A stretch of DNA of 64,000 nt, taken from NCBI GenBank assembly GCA_963815445.1, contig CAWFGV010000006.1, positions 372,001 to 436,000 on the forward strand, read 5' to 3'. Below the pieces are notes generated by a model. That model was not told the origin of the DNA and made no database searches. It saw only the letters and a list, made by a program, of their open reading frames with translations. Made by a program: the position numbers and the translations under genes. The stretch comes from JANLYC01 sp963815445. Its GTDB lineage: Bacteria; Actinomycetota; Actinomycetes; Propionibacteriales; Nocardioidaceae. Of this stretch, positions 51,772 to 60,737 are shown piece by piece (positions within the stretch are counted from its first letter, which is position 1; each line of letters begins with the position of its first letter).

Positions 51772-53154
51772 ATGCCCGCTTCCCCTGAGTCCTCGGCTGC
51801 AGCCGACATTGACGAGCTGTACCGCGAGGTCGAACGCGCCATGCTGGCCCGCTGGCCCGAGACGAAGCTCGACCCGTCCCTCGACCGGATCGCCGCGCTC
51901 TGCGACCTGCTCGGCCAGCCACAACGTGCCTACCCCGTCATCCAGCTCACCGGCACCAACGGCAAGACCACCACCGCCCGCATGATCGACACGCTCGTCC
52001 GGGGACTCGGACTGCGCACGGGCCGCTTCACCAGCCCGCACGTCGAGTCGATGACCGAGCGCATCAGCATCGACGGCGAGCCGCTGAGCAGGCAGCGGTT
52101 CACGGAGGTCTATGACGAGGTGGTCCCGTACGCGGCGATCATCGACCGGTCCGGCGGCATCTCGATGTCGTTCTTCGAGCTGGTGACAGCGATGGCGTTC
52201 GCGGCCTTCGCCGATGCGCCCGTCGACGTAGGGGTCATCGAGGTCGGCATGGGCGGTACCTGGGACGCGACCAACGTCGCGGACGCAGCGATCGGCGTCA
52301 TCACCCCGATCGGCGTCGACCACGAGCGCTACCTCGGGGACACGCCGGCGGACATCGCGGTCGAGAAGGCCGGCATCCTCAAGGCCGGCACCTTCGGCAT
52401 CATCGCGCAGCAGCCGGTCGAGGCGGCCGAGGTGCTGCTGCGTCACGCGGCTGAGGTCGGGGCGACGGTGGCGCGCGAGGGCTTGGAGTTCGGCGTACTC
52501 GACCGGGTGCCGGGCGTTGGTGGCCAGATGGTCACGTTCCAGGGACTTCGAGCGACGTACGACGAGGTGTTCCTGCCGCTGCACGGGGCGCACCAGGCGC
52601 ACAACGCAGCCTGTGCGCTGGCCGCGGTCGAGTCGTTCGCCGGTGGGACCGGCCAGGAGGGCGGCCTCGACCTCGAGCTCGTGCGGCAGGCGTTTGCCCA
52701 GGTGACCTCGCCGGGGCGGCTCGAGGTCGTACGCCGGTCGCCGACGGTGGTGCTCGACTCGGCGCACAACCCGCACGGTGCACGCGCGAGTGCTGACGCG
52801 GTACAGGAGGCGTTCTCGTTCAGCCCGCTCATCGGGGTGGTCGGGGTCATGACCGACAAGGACGTCGAGGGAGTGCTCGAAGCCTACGAGCCGGTGATGT
52901 CGCACCTCATCTGCACACAGAACTCCACGTCGAGGGCGATGCCGGCCGAGACGCTGGCGGACATCGCCCGGGGCATCTTCGGGGCGGACCGGGTCGACGT
53001 ACACGCGAGGCTCGATGACGCCATCGAGGCCGGGATCGGGATGGCGGAGGACTCCGGTGGTGACGGGTTCGCGCTCGGTGGGGGAGGCGTGCTCGTCACG
53101 GGCTCGGTGATCACAGCCGGGGAGGCTCGCACCTTGCTGGGCGGCGGTCGCTGA
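51772..53154 (+). CDS. folC: Folylpolyglutamate synthase/dihydrofolate synthase
   Basis: A 460-residue Mur-ligase-like enzyme that joins glutamate to dihydropteroate or folates. The P-loop is TGTNGKTTTARMID (about residues 60-73), the omega-loop/SPHVESMTERI region follows, GVIEVGMGGTWDATNV binds Mg-ATP, and VVLDSAHNPHGARAS starts the C-terminal domain. Length normal. The start ATG 51772 gives an acidic N-terminal helix as in mycobacterial FolC. The stop overlaps the DUF4233 start as TGATG, as in the Rv2447c-Rv2446c pair. Confidence 0.95.
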   Translation: MPASPESSAAADIDELYREVERAMLARWPETKLDPSLDRIAALCDLLGQPQRAYPVIQLTGTNGKTTTARMIDTLVRGLGLRTGRFTSPHVESMTERISIDGEPLSRQRFTEVYDEVVPYAAIIDRSGGISMSFFELVTAMAFAAFADAPVDVGVIEVGMGGTWDATNVADAAIGVITPIGVDHERYLGDTPADIAVEKAGILKAGTFGIIAQQPVEAAEVLLRHAAEVGATVAREGLEFGVLDRVPGVGGQMVTFQGLRATYDEVFLPLHGAHQAHNAACALAAVESFAGGTGQEGGLDLELVRQAFAQVTSPGRLEVVRRSPTVVLDSAHNPHGARASADAVQEAFSFSPLIGVVGVMTDKDVEGVLEAYEPVMSHLICTQNSTSRAMPAETLADIARGIFGADRVDVHARLDDAIEAGIGMAEDSGGDGFALGGGGVLVTGSVITAGEARTLLGGGR

Positions 53155-53507
53155 TGCGGTCGCCGCGGCGGATGATGTGCGCGTCGGTGCTCGGGTTCGA
53201 ATGCGTCGCGCTCGGCCTCATGACGCCGGTGCTGATCACGGTCGAGAACGTCTCGACGGCGGTGGCGGTCGCGATCGGGATCGGGCTCGCAGTGGGTTCG
53301 CTGGTGATCGCCGGACTGCTGCGCTTCGAGTGGGCGTACGTGCTCGGCTTCGTGCTGCAGGCGGTGGCGCTGGCCATGGGGTTCGTGCTGCCGGCCATGT
53401 TCGTGCTCGGTCTGGTCTTCGGGGCGCTGTGGACCACGGCCTACGTCCTGGGCCGCAAGATCGAGGTCCAGCAGGCGGCGTATGCCGCTCGGTCCGGCGG
53501 CGGCTGA
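53154..53507 (+). CDS. DUF4233 membrane protein
   Basis: A 117-residue protein with four predicted spans: about 8-28 (ASVLGFECVALGLMTPVLI), 36-56, 62-82 and 85-101. It matches the actinobacterial DUF4233 family (M. tuberculosis Rv2446c), always between folC and ndk. Function unknown; the tight TGATG coupling with folC suggests a linked role, possibly in folate handling, but that is inference. The tail is short and polar (KIEVQQAAYAARSGGG). Confidence 0.88.
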   Translation: MRSPRRMMCASVLGFECVALGLMTPVLITVENVSTAVAVAIGIGLAVGSLVIAGLLRFEWAYVLGFVLQAVALAMGFVLPAMFVLGLVFGALWTTAYVLGRKIEVQQAAYAARSGGG

Positions 53508-53559
53508 GCGTCCGAGGTCGAGTACGCCGTCCGGGTTCGGCCTGGTTAGGCTGCACGCC

Positions 53560-53967
53560 ATGACTCAGCGCACGCTCGTCCTGCTCAAGCCCGACACGGT
53601 CCGACGCGGGCTGGTGGGACAGGTGCTGTCACGCTTCGAGTCCAAGGGGCTGGCGATCGTCGCCATGGATCTGCGGCACATCACGGCTGAGCAGGCCGAC
53701 CAGCACTACGCCGAGCACGTCGACAAGGACTTCTACCCGCCGCTGCGTGCCTTCGTGACGAGCGGCCCGATGGTAGCGCTCGTCGTCGAGGGGGACGAGG
53801 CGGTCGAGGTCGTCCGGGCGTTGAACGGTGCGACCGACGGTCGCAAAGCGGCTCCGGGAACGATTCGCGGTGACTGGTCGCTGTCCAACCGCGAGAACCT
53901 GGTGCACGGCTCGGACTCTCCCGAGTCCGCCGCCCGCGAGATCGCCCTCTGGTTCCCCACCCTCTGA
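53560..53967 (+). CDS. ndk: Nucleoside diphosphate kinase
   Basis: A 135-residue NDK that moves the gamma phosphate between nucleoside triphosphates and diphosphates. The phospho-acceptor His lies in NRENLVHGSDSPESA; TLVLLKPDTVRRGLVG at the start and GPMVALVVEGDEAVEVVR in the Kpn-loop region are normal. The length matches Rv2445c (136). Tandem repeat array 2 begins about 17 nt after its stop, in the convergent spacer with the Rid-family gene. Confidence 0.97.
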   Translation: MTQRTLVLLKPDTVRRGLVGQVLSRFESKGLAIVAMDLRHITAEQADQHYAEHVDKDFYPPLRAFVTSGPMVALVVEGDEAVEVVRALNGATDGRKAAPGTIRGDWSLSNRENLVHGSDSPESAAREIALWFPTL

Positions 53968-54058
53968 CCTCCCGCCCCTCCTCGTTGAACCGTGAGTTGT
54001 GGCTCCTTGAGCCGTGAGTTGTGGTTCCTTGAGCCGTGAGTTGTGGTTGCTAGAGCCG
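53968..54058 (-). repeat. 22-bp tandem repeat array 2, inverted, with flank CCTCCCGCCCC
   Basis: On the minus strand the array reads toward GGTTCAACGA at 53993-53984, the same truncated end unit as arrays 1 and 3. It holds about three units (GAGTTGTGG...CCTTGAGCC when read on the plus strand) with two variants. The flank CCTCCCGCCCC (53968-53978) is mirrored by GGGGCGGGAGG (54681-54691) beyond array 3. The array lies between the ndk and Rid-gene stop codons. Confidence 0.85.
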
Positions 54059-54072
54059 AGAACCGAACGAGC

Positions 54073-54504
54073 TCAGCTACTCGGTTGAGTCGCAGCAACC
54101 GCTTCTACCTCGACCAACTGGTCGGGGTAGCCCAGCACAGAGACCCCCAAGAGCGTGCTTGGCGCGTCATGGTCGCCGAAGTGCGATGCCACCTCTTGCC
54201 ACACGGCTACCAGGTCGGCGCGTGAGGACGAAGCGACATACACGGTGGTCTTGAGGACATCAGTGACGACCGCCCCCGAGGCCCGCAGCGTCACGTCGAG
54301 GTTCTGCAAGGTACGACGGGCCTGCGCGACGAAGTCGCCGGGTGCGACGGTATTGCCGTCTGCATCGAGGGGGCAGGCGCCGGCGGTGAACACGATCCGT
54401 GACCTGGCATCGACCGCGGAGGCGTAGGCGTACGGGACTCGTTCCGTGAGTTCGGTACTTCGGAGAAGTTGCACCGGCGAGGGCTCAGAACCAGACACGG
54501 GCAC
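54073..54504 (-). CDS. Rid-family (YjgF/YER057c) protein
   Basis: A 143-residue trimer-forming Rid-family protein. Seen: VPYAYASAVDARSRIVFTAG, LDADGNTVAPGDFVAQARRT, then the strand VVTDVLKTTVYVASS and LVEVEAVAA. In RidA an Arg in an ARSCVEV-like stretch holds the carboxylate of 2-aminoacrylate; the aligned stretch here reads APSTLLGVSVLG, without that Arg, so it is more likely another Rid subfamily and not a proven imine deaminase. Start GTG 54504. The gene stands between two inverted tandem repeat arrays, converging on ndk and divergent from mreB. Confidence 0.83.
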   Translation of the reverse strand: MPVSGSEPSPVQLLRSTELTERVPYAYASAVDARSRIVFTAGACPLDADGNTVAPGDFVAQARRTLQNLDVTLRASGAVVTDVLKTTVYVASSSRADLVAVWQEVASHFGDHDAPSTLLGVSVLGYPDQLVEVEAVAATQPSS

Positions 54505-54549
54505 ACACTATGCGGACGCCGTTGACGTCGGCCACTGCTCAAACACCAC

Positions 54550-54691
54550 CACAACCCACGGCTCAAGGAGCCACAACTCACGGCTCAAGGAGCCACAACT
54601 CACGGTTCAAGGAGCCACAACTCACGGTTCAAGGAGCCACAACTCACGGTTCAAGGAGCCACAACTCACGGTTCAACGATGGGGCGGGAGG
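54550..54691 (+). repeat. 22-bp tandem repeat array 3, with flank GGGGCGGGAGG
   Basis: Five full 22-bp units (54560-54669), the first two starting GGCTC and the last three GGTTC, a partial unit before them, and the truncated end unit GGTTCAACGA (54670-54679). Flank GGGGCGGGAGG at 54681-54691. In units starting GGCTC, GGCTC-AAG-GAGCC is itself a small palindrome. This is the longest of the three arrays. The rest of the 350-bp Rid/mreB spacer (54692-54854) is the mreB leader, where I see no gene and no convincing promoter. Confidence 0.92.
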
Positions 54692-54854
54692 GGACAAAGT
54701 TACGGTCGCGTCGAAGTGTCTCCCGGAGTTCGGGCGCCGCTCGACCTAGCCTGAACTCGCGGTGGCGACAGCCTCCGAGCTCGGGTGTCCCTCAACCACG
54801 CCTGCGCGCGGCGGCCGTCTGGACGACGAGGGCGTGGAAGGGACCGGAAACCCG

Positions 54855-55880
54855 ATGGCAAGCAACATCATCGGCCGTGACATGGCGGTCGATCTGGGCA
54901 CAGCCAACACGCTCGTCTACGTCCGCGGCCGCGGGGTCATGCTCAACGAACCCTCCGTGGTCGCCATGAACGCCCAGACCCGCGAGATTCTCGCCGTCGG
55001 CGCCGAGGCCAAGCGCATGATCGGCCGTACGCCGGACAGCATCGTCGCGATCAGGCCGCTCAAGGACGGAGTCATCGCCGACTTCGAGGCCACCGAGCAG
55101 ATGCTGCGTTTCTTCATCCGCCGCGTCCACCGCCGCCGGTCCTTCGCCAAGCCGCGACTGGTGGTCTGCGTACCGTCCGGAATCACGCCCGTCGAGCAGC
55201 GGGCCGTCAAGGAAGCCGGCTACCAAGCCGGCGCGCGGCGCGTGTACATCATCGAAGAGCCCATGGCCGCCGCAATCGGGGCCGGGCTGCCCGTCCACGA
55301 GGCCACCGGCAACATGGTCGTCGACATCGGCGGCGGCACGACCGAGGTCGCGGTCATCAGCCTCGGTGGCATCGTGACGAGCCGCTCGATCCGGACCGCC
55401 GGCGACAACCTCGACCAGGCCATCATCACCTGGATGAAGAAGGAGTACTCCCTCATGTTGGGGGAGCGCACCGCCGAGGAGATCAAGATCGCGCTCGGGT
55501 CGGCCTTCCCGCTGCCCGACGAGCCGGAGGCCGAGATCCGCGGTCGCGACATGGTCAGTGGTCTGCCGCGCAACGTCGTCATCTCGTCCGCCGAGGTCCG
55601 CCAGGCCGTCGAGGAGCCCGTGCACGCGATCATCGACGCCGTCCGCTCGACGCTCGACCAGACACCGCCCGAGCTTGCCGGCGACATCATGGACCGCGGC
55701 ATCGTCCTCACTGGTGGCGGTGCCTTGCTGCGCGGGCTCGACGAGCGCCTGCGTCACGAGACCGGTATGCCGATCCACGTGGCCGACGGCCCCCTCGACT
55801 CTGTCGCGCTCGGCGCCGGCAAGTGCGTCGAGGAGTTCGAGGCACTTCAGCAGGTGCTCGTCTCCGAGCCGAGGCGCTGA
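54855..55880 (+). CDS. mreB: Rod shape-determining protein MreB
   Basis: A 341-residue bacterial actin that organises the elongasome beneath the membrane. The ATP-binding phosphate-1 loop is AVDLGTANTLVYV, phosphate-2 VVDIGGGTTEVAVI, and the adenosine motif GIVLTGGGALLRGLDE. ATG 54855 has GAAGGGA upstream; the frame is open further back without homology. It starts the operon mreB-mreC-mreD-mrdA-rodA, whose genes touch or overlap. In this phylum MreB is found in sporulating or rod-forming lineages but absent from mycobacteria, which fits a Nocardioidaceae- or Streptomyces-like cell plan. Confidence 0.97.
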   Translation: MASNIIGRDMAVDLGTANTLVYVRGRGVMLNEPSVVAMNAQTREILAVGAEAKRMIGRTPDSIVAIRPLKDGVIADFEATEQMLRFFIRRVHRRRSFAKPRLVVCVPSGITPVEQRAVKEAGYQAGARRVYIIEEPMAAAIGAGLPVHEATGNMVVDIGGGTTEVAVISLGGIVTSRSIRTAGDNLDQAIITWMKKEYSLMLGERTAEEIKIALGSAFPLPDEPEAEIRGRDMVSGLPRNVVISSAEVRQAVEEPVHAIIDAVRSTLDQTPPELAGDIMDRGIVLTGGGALLRGLDERLRHETGMPIHVADGPLDSVALGAGKCVEEFEALQQVLVSEPRR

Positions 55881-55881
55881 C

Positions 55882-56796
55882 GTGGCTCCCGATCCCGGTC
55901 GGTCGCGGACCTTGTTGGGCCTGCTGGTGCTTGCCTCGGTCACGATCATCACCCTCGACGCGCGCCACGACACCGAACCGTCGCCGGTCGATCCGCTGCG
56001 TAGCGCCGTCGGCTCTGTGTTGGGACCGGTCGAGCACGGAGCCACCGACGCACTTCGCCCGTTCACCAACATCCCGGACCACTTCCGGACCGTCGACGGT
56101 TTGCGCCGCGACAACACGGCACTCACCGCCGCCAACAAGGAGCTCGTGCTCCAGCTCCGGGCAGCACAGGCCAACGAGCACCGATCGACCGAGCTGCAGG
56201 GGATCTCGGCGTTGGCCGACACGTCGGGCTTCGACGTCGTCCCTGCTCAGGTGATCGGCCTGGGCTCGGCCCAGTCCTTTTCCCGCACCGTCACGATCGA
56301 CGCGGGTACCGCGGACGGGGTGGTGCCCGACCTCACCGTCATCAGCGCCGACGGCCTGGTCGGTCGGGTGATCGAGGCCACCACCCGAACCGCCACCGTG
56401 CTGCTCATCGTCGATCGCAAGTCGACGGTGGGCGGCCGGCTGGGTGACTCGATGGAGCTCGGGTTCCTCGACGGCGACGGCAGCCTGTCCGGTGACGGAT
56501 CCCTCGACCTGAGCCTGGTCGACCACACGACTTCCCCACAGGCGGGTGACGAGGTCGTCAGCTGGGGGTCGCGCAACAACGCACCGTACGTCGCCGGGGT
56601 GCCGATCGGGCGCGTGGTCAGCGTTCACTCGTCACCGGCCGAACTGACCGAGATAGCGACCGTCGATCCGTACGTCGACTTCTCGGCTCTCGACCTGGTG
56701 GGCGTGGTCACCCGGGCACCTCATCGCACCACCGACCAGGCCCGCGGCGCCGTGGGCGGCAGCGCGAGCCCGACAGCAGCGGGAGCCGGTCGATGA
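55882..56796 (+). CDS. mreC: Rod shape-determining protein MreC
   Basis: A 304-residue bitopic protein: short cytoplasmic part, one N-terminal span (LLGLLVLASVTIITLDA), a coiled-coil stretch (about 65-100, VDGLRRDNTALTAANKELVLQLR), then the two-barrel extracellular domain with RTVTIDAGTADGVVPDL, GLVGRVIEATTRTATVLLI and GDEVVSWGS. It links MreB with PBP2 outside the membrane. GTG 55882 starts 1 nt after the mreB stop. It overlaps mreD by 4 nt. The C-terminus is Ala/Gly/Ser-rich. Confidence 0.93.
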   Translation: MAPDPGRSRTLLGLLVLASVTIITLDARHDTEPSPVDPLRSAVGSVLGPVEHGATDALRPFTNIPDHFRTVDGLRRDNTALTAANKELVLQLRAAQANEHRSTELQGISALADTSGFDVVPAQVIGLGSAQSFSRTVTIDAGTADGVVPDLTVISADGLVGRVIEATTRTATVLLIVDRKSTVGGRLGDSMELGFLDGDGSLSGDGSLDLSLVDHTTSPQAGDEVVSWGSRNNAPYVAGVPIGRVVSVHSSPAELTEIATVDPYVDFSALDLVGVVTRAPHRTTDQARGAVGGSASPTAAGAGR

Positions 56797-57302
56797 ACGC
56801 CGCCGTCCGGCTCGCCGCCGTGGCTGCGCTCATCGTGCTGACGGTGACCTTGCAGATCAGCACGTTCAGCCATTTCGCGATCGAGGGTGTCGTCCCGGAC
56901 CTGGCCCTGCTCCTGGTCATCGCGGCCGCGCTGGTCCGCGGGCCGGAGTACGCGGCGCTGGTCGGCTTCGGCGCCGGACTGGTGCTCGACCTGGCCCCCC
57001 CGGCCGACCACACCGCAGGACGGTGGGCGCTGTCGCTGGTGATCGTCGGCTACCTCACCGGACTGGTCAAGGGCGAGACCACCAACGCCCTCGGCACGAT
57101 CGTGACGGTCGCGGCCGGTGCCTTCATCGGTACGTCGGTGTTCGCCCTGACCGGGCTGATCCTGCAGGACCCGGGGGTCACGGTGGGATCGGCCCTGGAG
57201 GTGGTGCCGATCGCCGTGCTGTACGACGTGGTGCTCACCCCGCTGGTCATCCCGCTGGTGCTGATCCTGTTCCGCCGCCTCGAACCGGCGGAGCGATGGT
57301 GA
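56793..57302 (+). CDS. mreD: Rod shape-determining protein MreD
   Basis: A 169-residue integral membrane protein with five or six spans, including LAAVAALIVLTVTLQIST at the start and LYDVVLTPLVIPLVLILFRRL at the end, plus LVGFGAGLVLDLAPP, the conserved MreD pattern. It completes the MreBCD bridge between cytoskeleton and cell-wall enzymes. ATGA overlap with mreC. mrdA follows after 16 nt. Confidence 0.92.
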   Translation: MNAAVRLAAVAALIVLTVTLQISTFSHFAIEGVVPDLALLLVIAAALVRGPEYAALVGFGAGLVLDLAPPADHTAGRWALSLVIVGYLTGLVKGETTNALGTIVTVAAGAFIGTSVFALTGLILQDPGVTVGSALEVVPIAVLYDVVLTPLVIPLVLILFRRLEPAERW

Positions 57303-57318
57303 GCGGCGCGGAGCCCCC

Positions 57319-59496
57319 ATGCTGAAGACCCGGTCGCGACTGCGCCTGCTGGTCGTCCAGGTGATGGTGCTCTCGCTGTTCATCACGCTGTTCGCCCGTC
57401 TCTGGTACATCCAGGTTGTCGGCGGCGAGGGCTACCAGGCGGCGGCCCAGAGCAACGCGGTCCGCGGCATCGAGGTTCCGGCACCGCGAGGACTGATCGT
57501 CGACGCGATGGGGCGCCCACTGGTAGCCAACCGCACCTCCTGGGTCGTCACCGTCGACCGCGACGTGCTGCACAAGCTCGGCGACGCGACCAGCAACGCG
57601 GTCCTTGCCCGACTGGCGAACCGGCTGGGCCTGACGAAGAACGAGCTCGTACGGCGTACGAAAACGTGCGGTGAGGACGGGGCCGCGAAGCCGCCGCTGT
57701 GCTGGAACGGATCACCCTACGAGCCGGTGCCGGTGGCCGAGGACGTCACCCAGTCACTGGCCGCCAGCATCCTCGAGCAGAGCGAGGACTACCCCGGCAT
57801 CACGGCGGCGCCGAGCAAGGTACGGGCGTACCCCTCGCCGTTCGGGATCAACGCCGCCCAGGTTCTCGGCTACATCTCGCCCATCACCGAGCAGGAGCTG
57901 ACGAAAGCCAAGGACCAGGGCAACACGTCCGTCGGACCTTTGTCGCTGGTCGGCCGGTCCGGGCTCGAGTCGGAGTACGACCGCTACCTGCGCGGGCGAA
58001 ACGGCGTGCAGAAGGTTGCCGTCGACTCGATGGGGCGCGTGCTGGGGTATGACGGCAGGGTGGCGCCCAAGCCCGGCGACACCCTCGTGACGAGCATCGA
58101 CGCCAAGGTGCAGGCGGTCGTCGAGCACGAGCTGCAGCGCTCGATCAAGGTGGCCCGGCAGACGACCGACCCGGTCACGAACCGGAAGTACGCTGCCGAC
58201 TCGGGCTCCGTGGTGGTGATGGACGCGCAGAACGGGGGGGTGGTCGCGATGGCCAGCTACCCGACGTACGACCCGGACCTGTGGGTCGGCGGTATCTCGT
58301 CCGGCGACCTCGACCGGCTCTACAGCGCGTCCGCGAACACTCCGTTGCTGAGTCGGGCGATGCAGGGTCTGTTCGCGCCGGGGTCGACGTTCAAGCCGTT
58401 CACGACCGCCGGCGCGTTGACCCACGGCTATACGACGAGCGACCGTCTCGACTGTTCGTCGAGCCTCACCGTGGGCAGCCGCGTCTTCAAGAACTACGAG
58501 TCTGCGGCCTACGGGCCCCTCACGTTCGCCCAGGCGCTGCAGCTGAGCTGCGACACCTTCTTCTACCGGATCGCGTACGCGAAGTGGCTCGCGTCCGGCG
58601 CCAACGACAGCAATGTCCACATCAAGGACGACCTCGTGCAGAACGCCAAGTCCTTCGGTTTCGGCAGCAAGACCGGCATCGACCTCCCGGGCGAGGTGAG
58701 CGGGCGCATCGCGGACCGCAAGTGGAAGCTCTCCTACTGGAAGGCCAACAAGGGCTACTACTGCGCTCTCGGCAAGAAGCCGGGCTCGGACTTCCTTCAC
58801 GTGTTTGCGCGCGAGTTCTGCACCGACGGCTACCGCTACCGGGCCGGTGACGCCGTCAACTTCGCGATCGGGCAGGGCGACACCGTGCTCACCCCGCTCC
58901 AGCTCGCAGTCGCGTACGCCGCGATCTCGAACGGCGGCACGCTCTGGGAGCCACGCGTCGCCAAGGCAGTGGTCAACGCGAAGGGTCATGTGGTCAGGCG
59001 GATTCCGGCCAAGGCCAAGGGCCACGTCCCGGTGCCCAAGAAGGACCTGCGCTACATCGACCAGGCTCTCCTCGGAACGGCCAAGGTCGGCACGATGGCC
59101 TGGAAGATGGTCGGCTTCCCGCTCGACAAGGTGCACGTCCGGTCCAAGACCGGCACAGCCGAGGTCTACGGCAAGCAGACCACGTCGTGGGTGGCCAGCT
59201 ATGACAAGCGGTACGTCGTCATCATGCAGATCTCGCAGGGCGGCACGGGTTCGGGAACCTCCGGTGACTCCGTCCGCAGGATCTGGGAGTCCCTGTACGG
59301 CGTCAACGGTGAGAAGGTCAACCTGGCCAAGGCCGCTGAGCCGGGCGCCAAGCCGCCGGTCGGGCTGCCGGTCTTCCGCAAGGACGGGGAGATCACGCCC
59401 CCTGCCCTGCGGTCGCCCGCTCGCCACTTCGACGTCCCGCTGCACAGGTCGTCAGTCGTGGCGCAGGGCCGAAACCGTGGCGGTCCGCCATGGTGA
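57319..59496 (+). CDS. mrdA: Penicillin-binding protein 2 (class B transpeptidase)
   Basis: A 725-residue elongation-type transpeptidase. N-terminal span at about 10-30 (LLVVQVMVLSLFITLFARLW), the non-catalytic pedestal domain with VPAPRGLIVDAMGRPLVANR, then the catalytic domain: SXXK at Ser356 (APGSTFKPF), SXN as SCD at Ser410, and KTG at Lys610 (SKTGTAEV). It cross-links peptidoglycan during side-wall growth with RodA. An insert with two cysteines (CGEDGAAKPPLCW) and another around CALGKKPG...FC are extra loops compared with E. coli PBP2. A Pro/Arg-rich tail ends the protein. It overlaps rodA by 7 nt. Confidence 0.95.
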   Translation: MLKTRSRLRLLVVQVMVLSLFITLFARLWYIQVVGGEGYQAAAQSNAVRGIEVPAPRGLIVDAMGRPLVANRTSWVVTVDRDVLHKLGDATSNAVLARLANRLGLTKNELVRRTKTCGEDGAAKPPLCWNGSPYEPVPVAEDVTQSLAASILEQSEDYPGITAAPSKVRAYPSPFGINAAQVLGYISPITEQELTKAKDQGNTSVGPLSLVGRSGLESEYDRYLRGRNGVQKVAVDSMGRVLGYDGRVAPKPGDTLVTSIDAKVQAVVEHELQRSIKVARQTTDPVTNRKYAADSGSVVVMDAQNGGVVAMASYPTYDPDLWVGGISSGDLDRLYSASANTPLLSRAMQGLFAPGSTFKPFTTAGALTHGYTTSDRLDCSSSLTVGSRVFKNYESAAYGPLTFAQALQLSCDTFFYRIAYAKWLASGANDSNVHIKDDLVQNAKSFGFGSKTGIDLPGEVSGRIADRKWKLSYWKANKGYYCALGKKPGSDFLHVFAREFCTDGYRYRAGDAVNFAIGQGDTVLTPLQLAVAYAAISNGGTLWEPRVAKAVVNAKGHVVRRIPAKAKGHVPVPKKDLRYIDQALLGTAKVGTMAWKMVGFPLDKVHVRSKTGTAEVYGKQTTSWVASYDKRYVVIMQISQGGTGSGTSGDSVRRIWESLYGVNGEKVNLAKAAEPGAKPPVGLPVFRKDGEITPPALRSPARHFDVPLHRSSVVAQGRNRGGPPW

Positions 59497-60725
59497 TGAC
59501 CGCCCCGGTCGCGACGAGCCGGACCACCCGCCGTGTCAACGTCACCGAGCGACGGTCGCCGTGGCGGCGCCTCGACTGGGCGTTGGTGACGTCGGCGGCG
59601 GCATTGCTGGCGATCGGCACGATGCTCGTCTGGTCGGCGACGGCCGGCAACGAGGCGCTCACCGCGGGAGATCCGACGGCATACGTCGCCAGGCACCTCA
59701 CGAACGTCGCGATCGGCCTCGTGCTGGCGTTCCTGATTGCCGCCACCGACCACCGGTGGGTGCGGATCTGGGCGCCGTTGGTCTACGTCGGTGCGGTGAC
59801 GGGACTCGCTCTCGTGCTGTCCCCGGTCGGTGCCGTGATCAACGGCTCGCGCTCGTGGATCCTGGTCGGTGGCATGTCGATCCAACCGGCCGAGTTCGCC
59901 AAGCTCGGCGTCGTGGTGGGGCTGGCGCTCGTGCTCGCCGAGAAGACCGAGCACCGCAGCGGGCTCGCGCAGCTGCGGGACCGTGACGTCATCGCCGCCC
60001 TGCTCATCGTGGCGGTCCCGGCGGCGCTGATCATGGCGCAGCCCGACCTCGGGACCATGCTCGTGCTGACCGTGACGGTGTTCGGGCTGTTGGCGGTGGC
60101 AGGGACGCCGAAGCGTTGGCTGTTCGGCATGGCCGCCGCCGCGGTGCTCGCGGCCGTCGCGGCTGTTCAGCTCGGCGTCCTGAAGGGCTATCAGCTGCTG
60201 CGGTTCGAGGCGTTCATCGACCCCACGCTCGACCCTCGCGGTGCCGGGTACAACACGACGCAGGCACGGATCGCGATCGGCAACGGCGGACTGTTCGGGC
60301 AGGGCCTGTTCCACGGGTCGCAGACGCAGTCCGGGTTCGTCCCCGAGCAGCACACGGACTTCGTGTTCACGGTGGCGGGGGAGGAGCTGGGGCTGGTCGG
60401 GGCCGGCGCGATCATCGTGCTCTACCTCGTGCTGTTGTGGCGGGCGGTGCGGATCGCCACCCTGGCCGACGACATGTTCGGGCGGCTGGCCGGCGCCGGC
60501 ATCGTCTGCTGGTTCGGTTTTCAGGCGTTCCAGAACATCGGGATGTGCCTGGGGATCATGCCGGTGACGGGCGTCCCGCTGCCGTTGGTGTCCTATGGCG
60601 GCACCTCGATGTTCGCGTCGTTGATGGCGATCGGGCTGCTGCTCAACATCCACCTGCGGACCGAGCGGTCGCTCGGCCTCGGCGTCGTCCTCCGCGGTCG
60701 TTATGCCCGCTCCCGCCGCATCTAG
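59490..60725 (+). CDS. rodA: Peptidoglycan polymerase RodA (SEDS family)
   Basis: A 411-residue SEDS glycosyltransferase with ten spans that polymerises lipid II with PBP2. Signatures: WILVGGMSIQPAEFAKLGVV, MAQPDLGTMLVL, the catalytic Asp region in QHTDFVFTVAGEELGLVGAG, and GVPLPLVSYGGTSMFASLM near the C-terminus. ATG 59490 lies inside the end of mrdA, so translation is coupled. A perfect 22-bp stem-loop follows 12 nt after the stop and closes the operon. Confidence 0.96.
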   Translation: MVMTAPVATSRTTRRVNVTERRSPWRRLDWALVTSAAALLAIGTMLVWSATAGNEALTAGDPTAYVARHLTNVAIGLVLAFLIAATDHRWVRIWAPLVYVGAVTGLALVLSPVGAVINGSRSWILVGGMSIQPAEFAKLGVVVGLALVLAEKTEHRSGLAQLRDRDVIAALLIVAVPAALIMAQPDLGTMLVLTVTVFGLLAVAGTPKRWLFGMAAAAVLAAVAAVQLGVLKGYQLLRFEAFIDPTLDPRGAGYNTTQARIAIGNGGLFGQGLFHGSQTQSGFVPEQHTDFVFTVAGEELGLVGAGAIIVLYLVLLWRAVRIATLADDMFGRLAGAGIVCWFGFQAFQNIGMCLGIMPVTGVPLPLVSYGGTSMFASLMAIGLLLNIHLRTERSLGLGVVLRGRYARSRRI

Positions 60726-60737
60726 CCTGGCCCTTGG

